The notes below the pieces were generated by a model. That model saw only the letters and a program-made list of their open reading frames with translations, did not search any database and had not been told where the DNA came from. Positions 37,001 through 47,443 of a stretch of DNA of 64,000 nt are shown here, one piece after another (positions within the stretch are counted from its first letter, which is position 1; every line of letters starts with the position of its first letter). This DNA comes from Protea cynaroides. Its lineage: Eukaryota > Streptophyta > Magnoliopsida > Proteales > Proteaceae. Both the position numbers and the translations under genes were made by a program. The stretch covers positions 53,272,914-53,336,913 of the forward strand of contig CM053267.1 of assembly GCA_028583415.1 (NCBI GenBank), in the 5' to 3' direction.

Positions 37001-40000
37001 GATGTCTAGCAGTAGAGTATCGCTTTTGATAGATAAATCCCCATGAGCATCCAACTCCACACAAGCCGAAGTTCAATCGAGAGAGGAAGAAGACCCAGGC
37101 ATATCGGCTAAATGGGCCAATGACAAAGAGGATACTGGCGATGGGCGTCACTCAAGGCCCAAAGACTGGTAGAGTTTGGTAGTGATGGGCCTGAAGCGGA
37201 AGGGCCTAGTAAGGGAGAGCCTAGGTTTACTGAAGATGTGGGCAAAGACTCTTTGACAGGGGCAGTCCTTAACACTGGATGTTTGATCCGGTCCGACCCA
37301 TGAACCGCAGCAGAACTAGCTTCAACAAGGGCGGAAATTTGCTTGAGTTTTGGACAGGTTCGGCCTAGGAGTCAAAGCGGAACGCAATTTCTTAAATGTT
37401 ATAAGGCCTACAGACCTCGGAGAGCCCCCGAGCCAGCGGTAGGGCATCAGCAAAAAGAGGGGAGACTTGTCTCTTTCACAGAGAAATCGACAGACGAGAA
37501 TTGCCGAAGGGTGAAAGGGAGTTGGTAGCTACTGTACTGCCACAAGCATCACCTGCTAGGCTAGAGGGGCCAGATCCTTTGTCGCTTACGGCCTTATGGG
37601 ATCTTCATCTGACAAGGATCCTAAAGTGTCATCATCTTGCAAGTAATTCCGAGCACAGCGAAGCAGTTCTCCCTCGACCGTAAAGCAGGGTCTTTGAGAT
37701 TTGAAAGCTGTCTTGCTCATGCAGTTGCAAAATAGGGTTAGGTAAGGTACAAACATCTCCCACATTGAGAACACACCCACTTAACCCTTCATGGACCCAG
37801 ATTTCTGACATCGCCATCTCCGATGGTCTTCTTTGGCACTGGGAAAATGGAAAAAGTAGCTCTAGCCATATAACTTCTGTTTCGCTTGGAATACTAAACA
37901 TCTCCTCCTTCAGACCTGTTCCCTCTGCTAATAGTCTCACTCCGACCGGATGGAGCCTGACCAGTTCTGTTACAGTGTCTTACTGAATACCAAAAATCTT
38001 GCAAGCAAACACATTAACAGTCTCCATTCAAACACCACCTCTTGCTTGAATAAATCCACCCCGTCAGAATAAATGGGGATGAAATCTGGGAGGTCTTCAT
38101 CAGCGGAAACCTCAATGCATAGGTGAGCAAAAGCTAGCCTTTCTTTCTTTCTGGTTCTCTTATCAGAGAAAAGAGGAAAGCCGATAACACTCCCGATGGC
38201 ACACAATGCTTCAAAGGACCAATAATTGAGGGGTAGATAAGTAGATTCGGTAACCTCTCACTTACATAGGAATTGTAGAGAGCTCAACCTTCTTCAAGCA
38301 AGTCTTGGGACTCCATTGCTGTAGAATAAAAGGTGTCCTCCCCACAAGCCACGGGCCACCCTCAAGGACTTTAAGTTTGTCAGTCTCGAGAGAAGCAGAA
38401 GAGGAAGAACCCTGTCTAGGAAGTGAGTCGCATTTACCAGAATCATTTTATTGCTTCAAAAGCCTGCTCTTGATGAACTCAAGGGGAGGCTGCCTCCTAA
38501 GAAATGCCCCACCAAGTTCTCTCTCTACCTTTCTGCTTCCACCAGGAACATTCTGGCCGGACAGATGGCAGCCCTTATGCCATGAACCCAAGATGGCAAA
38601 ATTAGTAGAAACAACTTTGCCTTACATTATGTTACTTTCTAATACAATTATCTGTAGAAATATGCGAATCTTCAAACAGCAGGTCCAGATGAACTAAAAG
38701 ATAATTGAAGTCTCAGTCAAATAGAGGTGTTCTGATCTAGACTTTGTTTCAGGAATTCATATCCATTATACTTGCCTCTTAAAGCATTTTTGTTGCCCAT
38801 TAATTCACAATTGTCTTTTCTTGTTTTGGTTCGTAAGTATCATCTACGTCTGATCCCTTCCACATTGGTACTACAAATTATTTTGCAATAAAGTTCCAGC
38901 TAGTAAAAAAGAAAAATACCATAACTATTTTTCGGTTATATTTGGATCTATAAATAGTATTCATAAAGATATGTAATTATCATAACAGCAAAAATTTATT
39001 GATATAAAGAAGAACTAAACCCAAATAGGTGGGTTAAGGTTATCCATTAACAGAAGCCCCATTAATAGAATCCAGAGAAGCTCCCCAAAAATCAACAGAA
39101 TAGAAGATGAATTCTACATGTGGTAATGATAGTTCTATTTATAGAAAAGTCAACTGCATCATTGGACGATATACACTTCAATGCAATAGTATTTAAATGC
39201 ACAGGACTCTGTTCTAACAAAAAGGAAGATACATAAATTGACAGAGAAAAGAAATACTGGAATGAAAAATTCCAGATCAAAATTTAGAAGCAAGAATACC
39301 TCCCATATGATAGCTGATCGATCATTAGATGATGAAGCTAAGTATTTCCCATCATGTGAAAATTGTAAATACCAGACTTCATCACGGTGTGCTTGCAAGA
39401 CCTATTCCACGTAATGAATCAAGACTCAGATTAATGATACCAACAGATTTAAGGCAACAAACCCCTTGACAGAAAATGCAAACTAGAAAAAGCAAATTTT
39501 CGCAACAAACAAAAATGCATTCTTGAGTGCGACAAACTTTTACAATATTTATGTTCAAGTGGGCAAAAGGCAGATCATAATAAAGATCTTTTCAGTAAAC
39601 AAATTTTATGCAGACAGACCATGGAGCATACAAAATCTCAGAAAATTAAAATCTCATGCTAAGAGGCAATAAAGCTCTCCAGGAGCTCATAGTGGGTCTT
39701 TTTTTTTCCATCACTGTTGGCTTCTTTTTTCCAACAACGAAAAAATGTATTGATATGTAAGTACAAGCACTGGAATTAAGAAAGGGAAAATGCATTCCTA
39801 TGGGTATCATTTAGCAAGATACAAAAAGGATAAAGATTAAAAAAGAAGAAGAAAAAGACAGTACATATCAATAGATCAGATCTACTGTCCCTCAAGATGG
39901 ACCACTAATTGTTACAGTAACTCAGCCAACTCAATCCAACAAATTCATGGGAGGAAGAAAGCCAATAAAAAGGAATATTTTTGGGGACCTACCCATTGAT

Positions 40001-40893
40001 CATCAAGAATTCGTAGTTTCTCCCCTTGGACAACCCGGATATCCAATAAAGTGGTCACGTTCTATAGAAGTTTCCATGTTGAACTATTTACATTTAGCCT
40101 TTAGGGACCTAAAGCCATAATAGTAAAGCTCTTCAACTGCATTTAAAGAGATCCAACCATCATGGAACAAGGTTCAAGCTCTGAATTAAATGGAGTATCA
40201 GATACCAAAAAATAAAAGAAATATAGAGAGCTTATCTGTGGGCTGCACTAGGTTGCATTAGTTATGTTTGAGTCTTAAGGGTTGGATTTCGAGTGTTGAA
40301 GTCCAAGAAGTTGCCCCCTTGGTAGTAGGGTTTTTTTTGGTGGTTTCAAATTCTTATTTATTTATTATTGTTCTGATTTCACCCAGCAGAAGTGACATTT
40401 TGATCATTATGAAAAAGGTTCCCCCCCCTCCCCCCCAACAAAAAAAAAAAAAAAAACCCAAAAAAGCAGCTCAGCTCTACAAACCGAATATTGGATAGGC
40501 TGTGGAGCTTATAGATTACCTACATATTAAATTTCACATCTGATCGCAACCATTTGGCCTACCAATTTTTAAGGTTTAAAATTTAACTGAAACTTACCAG
40601 ATATATCAATAATGAAGTGGACAACATACGAACAAAACATCAGTACCAAATAAGCTGACTTCTGGAAAATATGCCAATTCAAGGGAGGCCTTCCTAGACC
40701 AACAACCATGTAAAGAAATTTTTCCCATGAAAATTTGTTTTGAAAGTTGTCTGTAGATGGAAACCTACCACAAGGACGATATAGTATTCCCTCTAAACTC
40801 CAAGGTTGAAACAGGATAAATTTATCAAGAGGCTATATATATATATATAGATGGAAGCCATTATAAAGGGCGTTCCAGTGCACAAGGCTCCCG

Positions 40894-40976
<83 letters not shown>

Positions 40977-42139
40977 TGGAAGCCATTATAAAGGGCATCC
41001 CAGTGCACAAGACTCCCGCTACTACAGGGTCTGGGAGGGGCAGAATATACGCAGCCTCACTCCTGCAACACGGAAAGACTGTTTTCGGGTTTCAAACCTG
41101 TGACTATTAGGTTGCAATATGACAACCTTACCGTCACACCAAGGTCCGCCCTCAATGCATAGTTGTCATGGCACCAAGCTAAGGCTTAGTGATGGCAAGC
41201 AACCTTAACATCCAAGTGACATCTTGGCCTGACAAAGGCACCCAAGAGCACCATGTTACATCCCGGGCAATATTTCCTAGGCATTTTGTCATCTCAGTTT
41301 AAATAAATGTATGGTGTAGGATTACAAAGTTCTATTAACCAGAGACAAAAATTAAAAAATATGGCTCCATTCATAGGCCCATTCTAGATGCATCAGAAGA
41401 TAAGAGGTTGCTGGTTTGAAGATTTTGACTCATTGGACAGATGACAATAGAGAATTAGTTTCTTATATCTTATCCTCTTTTACCCTCCTAAAGTAATTGG
41501 AACTCCACCCTCTCTTCTAGAGTTCTCTTCTCCTTAATTATAATAGGACTGCCTCTCTTTATTAGAATAGGATTGCTTTTCTTTATCCTTTTAATCATGA
41601 GAGTGCTTCTCATGTTGACATGTAGAACTCTTATTTACTTTGTAACTAGGACTCCTGATCTTGTGGAGTCCTAGACTTTTCATTTACTCCTTTTATTTTG
41701 TCTATAAATAGTGACTGCTAAGAGAAGAGGAATACACATCATTCATTCCATCTTCTCTTATTTTCTATTTTGTTACAAGGTTAAAATATAGAAGATAAAG
41801 AGGAGTAAACGTGAGATTGTATTCAAATTTATAAGAAGAAGAAAGGAAGATCATCAGGTTTTGGGTAGGGATCCATGGGCATGTAAGGTGCCTAGTTGCC
41901 TTGGATCTCAAGGGCGACTTGCTGCCTTAATAACTATGCTACCACATGGCAGTTTCTTTAGCACTCAAACTTTGTGGATACATGCACATCATCGTTTAAG
42001 CATTAATTACTCTCTAATGTGAACAATTGCCTAGCGTAGTTGGTTAATGTCCTGCTAGTTGAGTGCAAGCACCTAAGAGGTCATGGATTTGACTCTCCTG
42101 TCTTACATTTTCTCTTAAGGCACCCAGCCCTTCCCCTTC

Positions 42140-42181
<42 letters not shown>

Positions 42182-42859
42182 ACACAACTCTATTAGCTAT
42201 AGTCAAAAGTCCCATTAAGCATAAAGATAGGTAGGACCACAATATAAAATAAAATACTCTTTAGTCAACTTCGACTTTGCCATATTTCTAAGCTTACACA
42301 TCGAGAAGTCAATTATTTTGTAAATTGTGGACAAATGAAGAAACAAGGGGAAATTCTATAATTCAAAGTTGAGATGGATTACCATATTTGACATGTGGAC
42401 AATCTAGAATATACCTCATCTGTCCAAATGTAAAAACAATCAATACGTTCCTCCACATGATAGAAATACCAACAGCTATGGAAAACGTCCATAGCTCCAT
42501 AACACTCTTGAGAAATTTCTCCATTAGTTGTAGATGTAGGGACTATCATATGTGCTTCAAAATTCAAATTCGCAATATTTGATAAAATTTGTGGCATTTG
42601 CATGGAGCTACCCATAGTTTTGAAAACTAGACCAAACAAATGATTGAGCCAATAGGAATATTCAGGACCAGCCTCATTTTTTTTGTTCGGTCTGGACATA
42701 GCACCGCCTCATTGAAATAGGAATCATACCAGACAAGTTTCTGAAAGCCATACAGTTTCCCTCTGCCTTCGGCAAACAGATCATAGACCATTTCACACAC
42801 TCTCTCTCTCTCTCTCTTTGTTCCTAAGCCTACTATAGATAGCACTATCTATCTTCTTC

Positions 42860-42912
<53 letters not shown>

Positions 42913-45900
42913 TTCCTAAGCCTACTACAGATAGCACTGCCTATCTTCTTCGCTTTGCTTCAGTTTAAGGGTTTCTCAGTCTAAGAAGAGAGAGTAGATA
43001 TGAATCAGAACAAAAAGAAGAAATATAAGAAAAAACCTAATAAAAAGAGCATCAGATGGGACTTGGGAGACAATAATCATAAGTATGGCAGCACAGACGA
43101 CAAATTCGAGTGGAAGCTTCTGATTTCTCCCCCACAAAACCCCCATCTCTGGTGATAAGATCCTCTCTCTCTCTCTCTCTCTCTCTCTCATGTCCTTTGT
43201 CATTCTCATTCAAGTTTTCCCATTTTTCCTCCCTTGAATCTGAGACGTCTGACTGTAATGGACTGAACACACACTGATGCCAGATTTGCAGAGTTACCGA
43301 GCACTGTCACTCTGCTCCTGCTTCTTCCCTTTGGTCTTCTCAACCCAATTGCATCTGAGAGCAATAAGAGCATCAGATCTAGATCCAACACCACCACTGT
43401 AGTGAACGGGACGAATGGGGGGATCTCAATCTCATTCTAGTTGACCTTTTCCTTTTCTTATTTTTTGCAACACCAAATTATTAATAAAAAGGACGTCCTA
43501 CTGCATGAGGCTCCCGCTACTGCAGGGTCTGGGAAGGGGCAGAATGTATGCAGCCTTATCCCCCACAGCATGGAGAGGTTGTTTCCGTGTTTCCAACTTG
43601 TGACCACCATGTTGCAATATGACAACCTTACCGTCACACCAAGGCTCGCCGTCTACACGAAATTATTCATATAATTTGGAAAATCAAAATTAAAATGGAC
43701 ATTTAATTGCATTCCAAAAAGGCCTGATTTTTTTTGAATCATTAGAAAGAATTTGTATTCAAGTGAATAATTCACGAATTATTTGGAAAACTTTAACAAC
43801 TATGGTCTGACTGGTCAAACCAAAATGGACACTTCTCGGTTCAATGCCCGGTCCAAATTTCAAACTATGGAACTACTTTCTATCAAGGTTGAAGGATTCT
43901 AGCACAAAGTGTTTGGGAAATCTTGGCTTTATATGGAGATCTACAGCTGAGATAAGTTCTAATTCATTTTATTATTTATCAGTTCTATTGTGGAAGACTA
44001 TTGTTTCAACTGCTGGAGAATCTGGGGCCCTAGACAGCAAAGTAAACTAGCATGAAACCTAAGTAGGACCCTTTTGCTCATTTGATGCCTCAAAATGCAG
44101 ATTCTGTTTTGGCCAACATTTGGAAGGTCCCCTTTTTTTAATTTTGATAGATTAACAGAAATTACCAAAAATAACAAAGAAAGATTGTAATAGTACAAGT
44201 GTATAACAGCAGTGGCAGCATAACAGAAGACTAACATAAGGCTATATGATGCAGCTAGTCAAACCTAGATGAAGTGAGAGAACCTCCATAGACCACACTC
44301 TACAGAAGAGACCCAAGCAATAACTGGTCTTGAACCAGTCACGATTCATGGACATGTGCTGCGGATCTCAAATTACATAAAACTATATAAGAGATCTCAA
44401 CTCTGTAGAACTGGATTCAGCACCAACCATACAACTCAACTCAACTCAACTCAATCGAATTCAGCCTTATACCAACTAAATGGAGTCGGCTAAATGAATT
44501 GTTTTCCTCCTATCAACTCTATTCAAAGGTTATATGTGATTCCAATCCTAAGCTATATATGTAGTTCTTCATCACTTCTCCTAACGTCATTTTAGGTCTT
44601 CCCTTAGCTTTTTTTAACCCATTCAATTTGAAATAAATCACTTATCTGTACTGGACATTTAGAGGTCGTCATTGCACGTTCATGCCACCTCAAACGAGTT
44701 TCGCGTAACTTATCACGAATTTGGGCAACTCCTATGTATACTCTAAATGTTCGTTCTTTATTGTATCTTTTCTAGTTTTACCACTCATCCACTTCAACAT
44801 CCTCATTTGAGCTACACTAATTTTGTCTAAATGTTTTTTTTATTGCTTAACATCCAGCCCATACTTGACACATCATTGTTGGAAGTATAATTATTCTATA
44901 AAATTTTCCTTTGAATTTTACAGGAATACGTCGATTGCATGACACTCCGGACACACCCCTCCACCTCATCCATCCTAATCTAATCCTCCGTACGATATCA
45001 TCTTCTATTTCTCCCTTATTTATGATTACACCTAGGTATGAAAGCTCACTTTGTGGTAACTCTCTATCATCAATTTTCACCACTCCAATCTCAGCCCTAT
45101 TGTTACTTGGAGTTACACAATATACAAGTAACATTAAAAATAAAGGTGATATTCAAAGCATCAAAACCATAAAGCATAAAACTAATGAGTCATTTTGTGA
45201 AACTATGAGAGAATTATTGAAACTCACATGAGATTAAAAACTATTACTATGGATAACCAATTTGGTTTTATGCCAGGGAGATCCACGACAGAAGCTATGT
45301 ACTTACTTATAAGACTCATGGAAAGATTTAGAGAATGCAAGAAGGACCTCCATATGGTCTTTATTGTCCTAGAAAAAGTTTATGACAGAGTCCTTAGAGA
45401 GTTAATTTGGCAAGTACTAGAAGAAGAGAAATGTTTCAAGAAAATATGTAGACAAAGTCAATGATATGTATTATAGTGTAGTGACTAGTGTGAGAACCGT
45501 GGAGGGTCAAGGTAATGAATTCCGAATTACAATTAGGTTACACCAAGGATCAACTTTGAGCCCTTATCTGTTTGCCGTAGACATGATGATCCAACCAAAG
45601 ACATTCAAGATGAATTTCATTGGTGTACGTTTTTTGTTGATACTGTTTCCATAGATGAGACAAAAGCAGGGATTAACGTCAAGTTACAGTTATGGAGATC
45701 AAACTTGGAATTAAAAGGTTTTAAGATAAGTAGAACGAAGACAGAATACATGGTGTGTAACTTTACTCACACGAGGATGGAAAATGAGGTAATGAAAATA
45801 GAGGAGAGGGAGATACCACAAAGTGATTATTTCAGGTATCTAAGCTCAATCATAAATAAAGAATGTGATATAGAGGGTGATGTTTCAAAAAAGATTAAAA

Positions 45901-47443
45901 TAGGATAGATGAAGTGAAGAGGTGCGTCTGGGAGTGTTGTGTCATTGACGTATTTCTTTAAAACTTAAAAAGAAAAATTTTATAAGACAGTCAATCAACC
46001 AACTATGACGTATGGTGTGAAATGTTGGGTAGTTAAGAAACATTGTATAGATAAACTCAATGATTAACACTTGTCAAAGGCCTCCATCCTTTGTTCACTC
46101 CATTTCATATACCAAAATCATCAATATTTGTTTGCCAGCTATATATCACAAAAATTCCATTTTTACACTATACCAAAGTCAAACTCAAAGGTGGAATCAG
46201 ATGAAATTGGGATCCAAGTTTAAATTCATCCACACTAATAAATTCAGCTTCCAATATCATGTGAACTAAAAATCTCATGATTGCAAAAGTCTATGTTAAC
46301 CAGTCATGTGAATTAGAAATTTGCAATCTACTGTGCGTGGATTGTGGACTGAAGAAAACTTTGTTTGCACATACTTCTATTAGGATGAATATAAAATCAT
46401 CTGTGCAAAGATATCATTTGAAAATAATTAGCATCCAATAGAGCAACAGTATTGACATGAGATAATGGTATTAAAGAATCTTTCGAACCACAATGGCTTT
46501 GTAAGATCAGGACCATTGAGGTCCACAGCAATAGCTAGTATAGCAAACCATTACCAGACCAATCATACCAAAAGGAGCACATAATAAGCAACATATTTAG
46601 CATACAAAAAGTAGCTAATGTCTCACTTCCAAATAGAATCCTGACCTGTAGAGTACGAGATGGAATCTGATCCTTTCCACATTGATGATCAGAGTACAAT
46701 GACAACGCACTATCCAAAGAGTTGTGAAAAAAACAAGCTTCCCTTTGCACGTTAAGAGCCTGCTCAACTAGATGCTCTAACCTTCTTTCAGGTATCATAA
46801 CTGTTGGGGGAAGCAATTTCTGTAATTTCCCCAAAAGTTTTGACCGTGAGTTTGCACCCACAATATCTTGACTGGAAAGCCCAAAAAATAAGCATGGAGA
46901 TGGAGACACAATGCATGCAGAAAGCTCATGCACCCGACTTGCATTAATGCAAAGAGGTGCTATCTCAGACCTTAATGTTTTTAAAGCATCCATAACTTTA
47001 TCCTTCTCCAAAAGCTCAAAAAATTTCTGCTCCAATATCAAGAAGGATGCCGACTTTACAACCGTTTCATCTGTGAGACCAATTTTATGCAATATGGCCA
47101 CACTTTCATCCCAATTTCCATCAAGCACTTGTTGCCTAAATGAGTTAACCAGGGAGGAGTGCAAAGGTATTCCTGATTCTTTCTCTAGAAGAGCCCCACT
47201 CTTCTCATAACCAAGAGAGTACAATGCTTTTGTTATGATCCTGACAAATTCTACCCTTTTAATAACTCCTTTAGTACCAACCATCTCTTCATCCCCTTGT
47301 GAAGGTAGAGGCCTAGCCATTGAGTCTCCTAAAGAGCCAGCAAGGGGCTCCGTAAGAGACGAACTGTTGAAGAGGCTCCTCAATTCACCTGAGGACAATT
47401 TTACACGCTTTGTAGGTGGTTCATCATCCTCTACACCTCCCAT
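27807..47443 (-). CDS. WDR26: WDR26-type LisH/CTLH/WD40 repeat protein
   Basis: Four coding exons (46646-47443, 39300-39401, 29058-29690, 27807-28025) join exactly in phase 0 to 583 residues. The order is an acidic N-terminus with EPPTKRVK, LisH (about 60-95), CTLH helices (about 98-160), the conserved LYSDHQCGKDQIPSRTLQ, then seven WD40 repeats. Their ends include SAIIWE, VVRCWDV, SICMWDL, IHLWSI, YIWHR and TIRIWGL. It is very close to Arabidopsis WDR26 (At5g08560) as recalled. Family knowledge: WDR26/Gid7 proteins dimerise through LisH-CTLH in the CTLH (GID) ubiquitin ligase complex and may bridge to CUL4-DDB1; plant members are linked to stress and hormone responses. The start is the Met before GGVEDDEPP, matching the family start; an in-frame Met 34 codons upstream is not conserved. 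Introns are 7,244, 9,608 and 1,032 bp, swollen by nested elements. Confidence 0.93.
29058..29690 (-). CDS. WDR26: WDR26-like coding exon 3 (WD repeats 2-6)
   Basis: A 211-codon exon runs from VNEDGGVSLKHTL to FIASGSEDSQ. It carries most of the propeller: VLTVSWSPDD, VVRCWDV, GWLPDGKRVFSG, MWDLDGKE, IHLWSIDD and KGHKRTRFVIRSCFGG. Acceptor TATTACAG|GTTAAT, donor TCACAG|GTATGA. Confidence 0.93.
31520..38600 (-). mobile_element. L1-type LINE, degenerate, in WDR26-like intron 2
   Basis: Minus-strand pieces appear in LINE order. ORF1 has an RNA-binding-type domain (38000-38350; GGPWLVGRTPFILQQW, then IGSVIGFPLFSDKRT) and a Ser/Pro-rich tail to about 36734. ORF2 starts near 35118 with the endonuclease (VSCNIRGLQVL, later GISDHSPILLNI). 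Next comes reverse transcriptase (VDMHKAYDSMR, INSERGLR; about 32930-33990), and then the zinc-finger RVT tail (DIQHLFF, PLWRMEVD; about 31900-32030). Many frameshifts and stops make it inactive. About 34030-34260 does not match LINE and may be a small insertion or scar. Exact ends are uncertain. It lies in the same orientation as the host gene. Confidence 0.8.
35231..36728 (-). mobile_element. Solo LTR inside the L1 LINE
   Basis: The insert begins TG (TGTATTTATT) and ends CA (TTCTGCTACA), with the 5-bp direct repeat CTCAC at 35226-35230 and 36729-36733. It sits between ORF1 and ORF2 of the LINE. At 1,498 bp without gag/pol, it fits a solo LTR left by LTR-LTR recombination. On the minus strand it starts TGTAGCAGAATG and contains promoter-like AT-rich sequence and an LTR-like T-rich interior. 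The strand is a guess from the general LTR look. Confidence 0.7.
39300..39401 (-). CDS. WDR26: WDR26-like coding exon 2 (WD repeat 1)
   Basis: A 34-codon exon encodes the first WD40 repeat (AHRDEVWYLQFSHDGKYLAS then AIIWE). Acceptor GGAATAG|GTCTTG, donor GGGAG|GTATTC. It lies alone between two introns of 7.2 and 9.6 kb. Confidence 0.92.
40848..41153 (-). mobile_element. Au SINE with duplicated 3' end around a (TA)n tract
   Basis: On the minus strand, 41153 down to about 40975 reads as an Au SINE: CCTTGGTGTGACGGTAAGG (A box), GGTTTGAAACCCG (B box), and GCGGGAGTCTTGTGCACTGG. The SINE 3' end plus adjoining flank (ATAGATGGAAGCCATTATAA, then GGGC and GTGCACAAG) occurs again at 40848-40896, separated by the (TA)n tract. 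The second 3' end is partial, a local duplication and not a second insertion. Confidence 0.8.
40894..40974. repeat. (TA)n microsatellite
   Basis: About 40 TA units between the two copies of the SINE 3' end; likely hypervariable in length. Confidence 0.95.
42027..42120 (+). mobile_element. tRNA-derived SINE-like element (non-Au)
   Basis: CCTAGCGTAGTTGGTTAAT resembles a tRNA A-box/D-arm and GGTCATGGATTTGACTCTCC a decayed B box. A CT-rich tail leads into the (CT)n tract. It lacks tRNA stem pairing. The family is not recognised. Confidence 0.5.
42143..43190. repeat. Cluster of (CT)n tracts and a local duplication
   Basis: CT tracts lie at 42143-42179, about 42798-42818, 42861-42910 and 43160-43190. 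Around the third, the unit TTTGTTCCTAAGCCTACTA followed by AGATAGCACT and ATCTTCTTC occurs twice (about 42817-42863 and 42908-42952), a tandem duplication of about 90 bp that includes the CT tract. Confidence 0.85.
42379..42699 (-). other. Unexplained protein-like open frame in WDR26-like intron 1
   Basis: The 106-residue frame has ordinary, non-repetitive amino-acid composition (YWLNHLFGLVFKTMGSS, then CYGAMDVFHSCWYFYHVEE and CFYIWTDEVY). An overlapping minus-strand frame continues upstream to 42845. I do not recognise the family. It could be a captured gene fragment, an old transposase or retroelement piece, or chance. No splice sites tie it convincingly to the host gene. Confidence 0.3.
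43484..43655 (-). mobile_element. Au SINE
   Basis: On the minus strand: GGCGAGCCTTGGTGTGACGG, TTGTCATATTGCAACATGG, AAGGCTGCATACATTCTGCC and GTAGCGGGAGCCTCATGCAG, then a T-rich end (A run at 43486-43490 on plus). The direct repeat AAATTATT flanks it (43475-43482 and 43660-43667). It is full-length and close to the copy at 40975-41153, and in the same orientation within the same intron. Confidence 0.85.
44428..45134 (-). mobile_element. RTE-clade LINE, 3' part
   Basis: The minus frame carries KIDDRELPQSELSYLG, IINKGEIEDDIVRRIRLGW and KFKGKFYRI, the region after RT in plant RTE LINEs. Frameshifted C-terminal sequence continues to a pentanucleotide tail seen on plus as (CAACT)n at about 44428-44453. 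Short-tandem-repeat tails instead of poly(A) are typical of RTE elements. It is 5'-truncated at about 45134. Confidence 0.75.
45226..46057 (+). mobile_element. RTE-clade LINE, RT to C-terminal part
   Basis: Plus frames give the RT core (QFGFMPGRSTTEAMYLLIRL, KKDLHMVFIVLEKVYDRV, VTSVRTVEGQGNEF, LHQGSTLSPYLFAVDM) and then FKISRTKTEYMVCNF, REIPQSDYFRYLSSI and VKKHCIDKLND. The FADD catalytic box is disrupted near 45635 (it reads as a frameshifted FVDTV-like stretch). Stops and frameshifts show it is dead. It overlaps in content with the minus-strand piece at 44428-45134, so these are two separate copies placed head to head. Confidence 0.78.
46646..47443 (-). CDS. WDR26: WDR26-like coding exon 1 (LisH-CTLH)
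   Basis: It encodes residues 1-266: the acidic N-terminus, ARPLPSQGDEE, the LisH segment (RIITKALYSLGYEKSGALL), the CTLH segment and the linker LYSDHQCGKDQIP. The donor is CTACAG|GTCAGG, phase 0. Confidence 0.92.

Noticed and set aside
40793..41008. Ile-Tyr repeat protein
   Set aside because: Translation of the (TA)n microsatellite.
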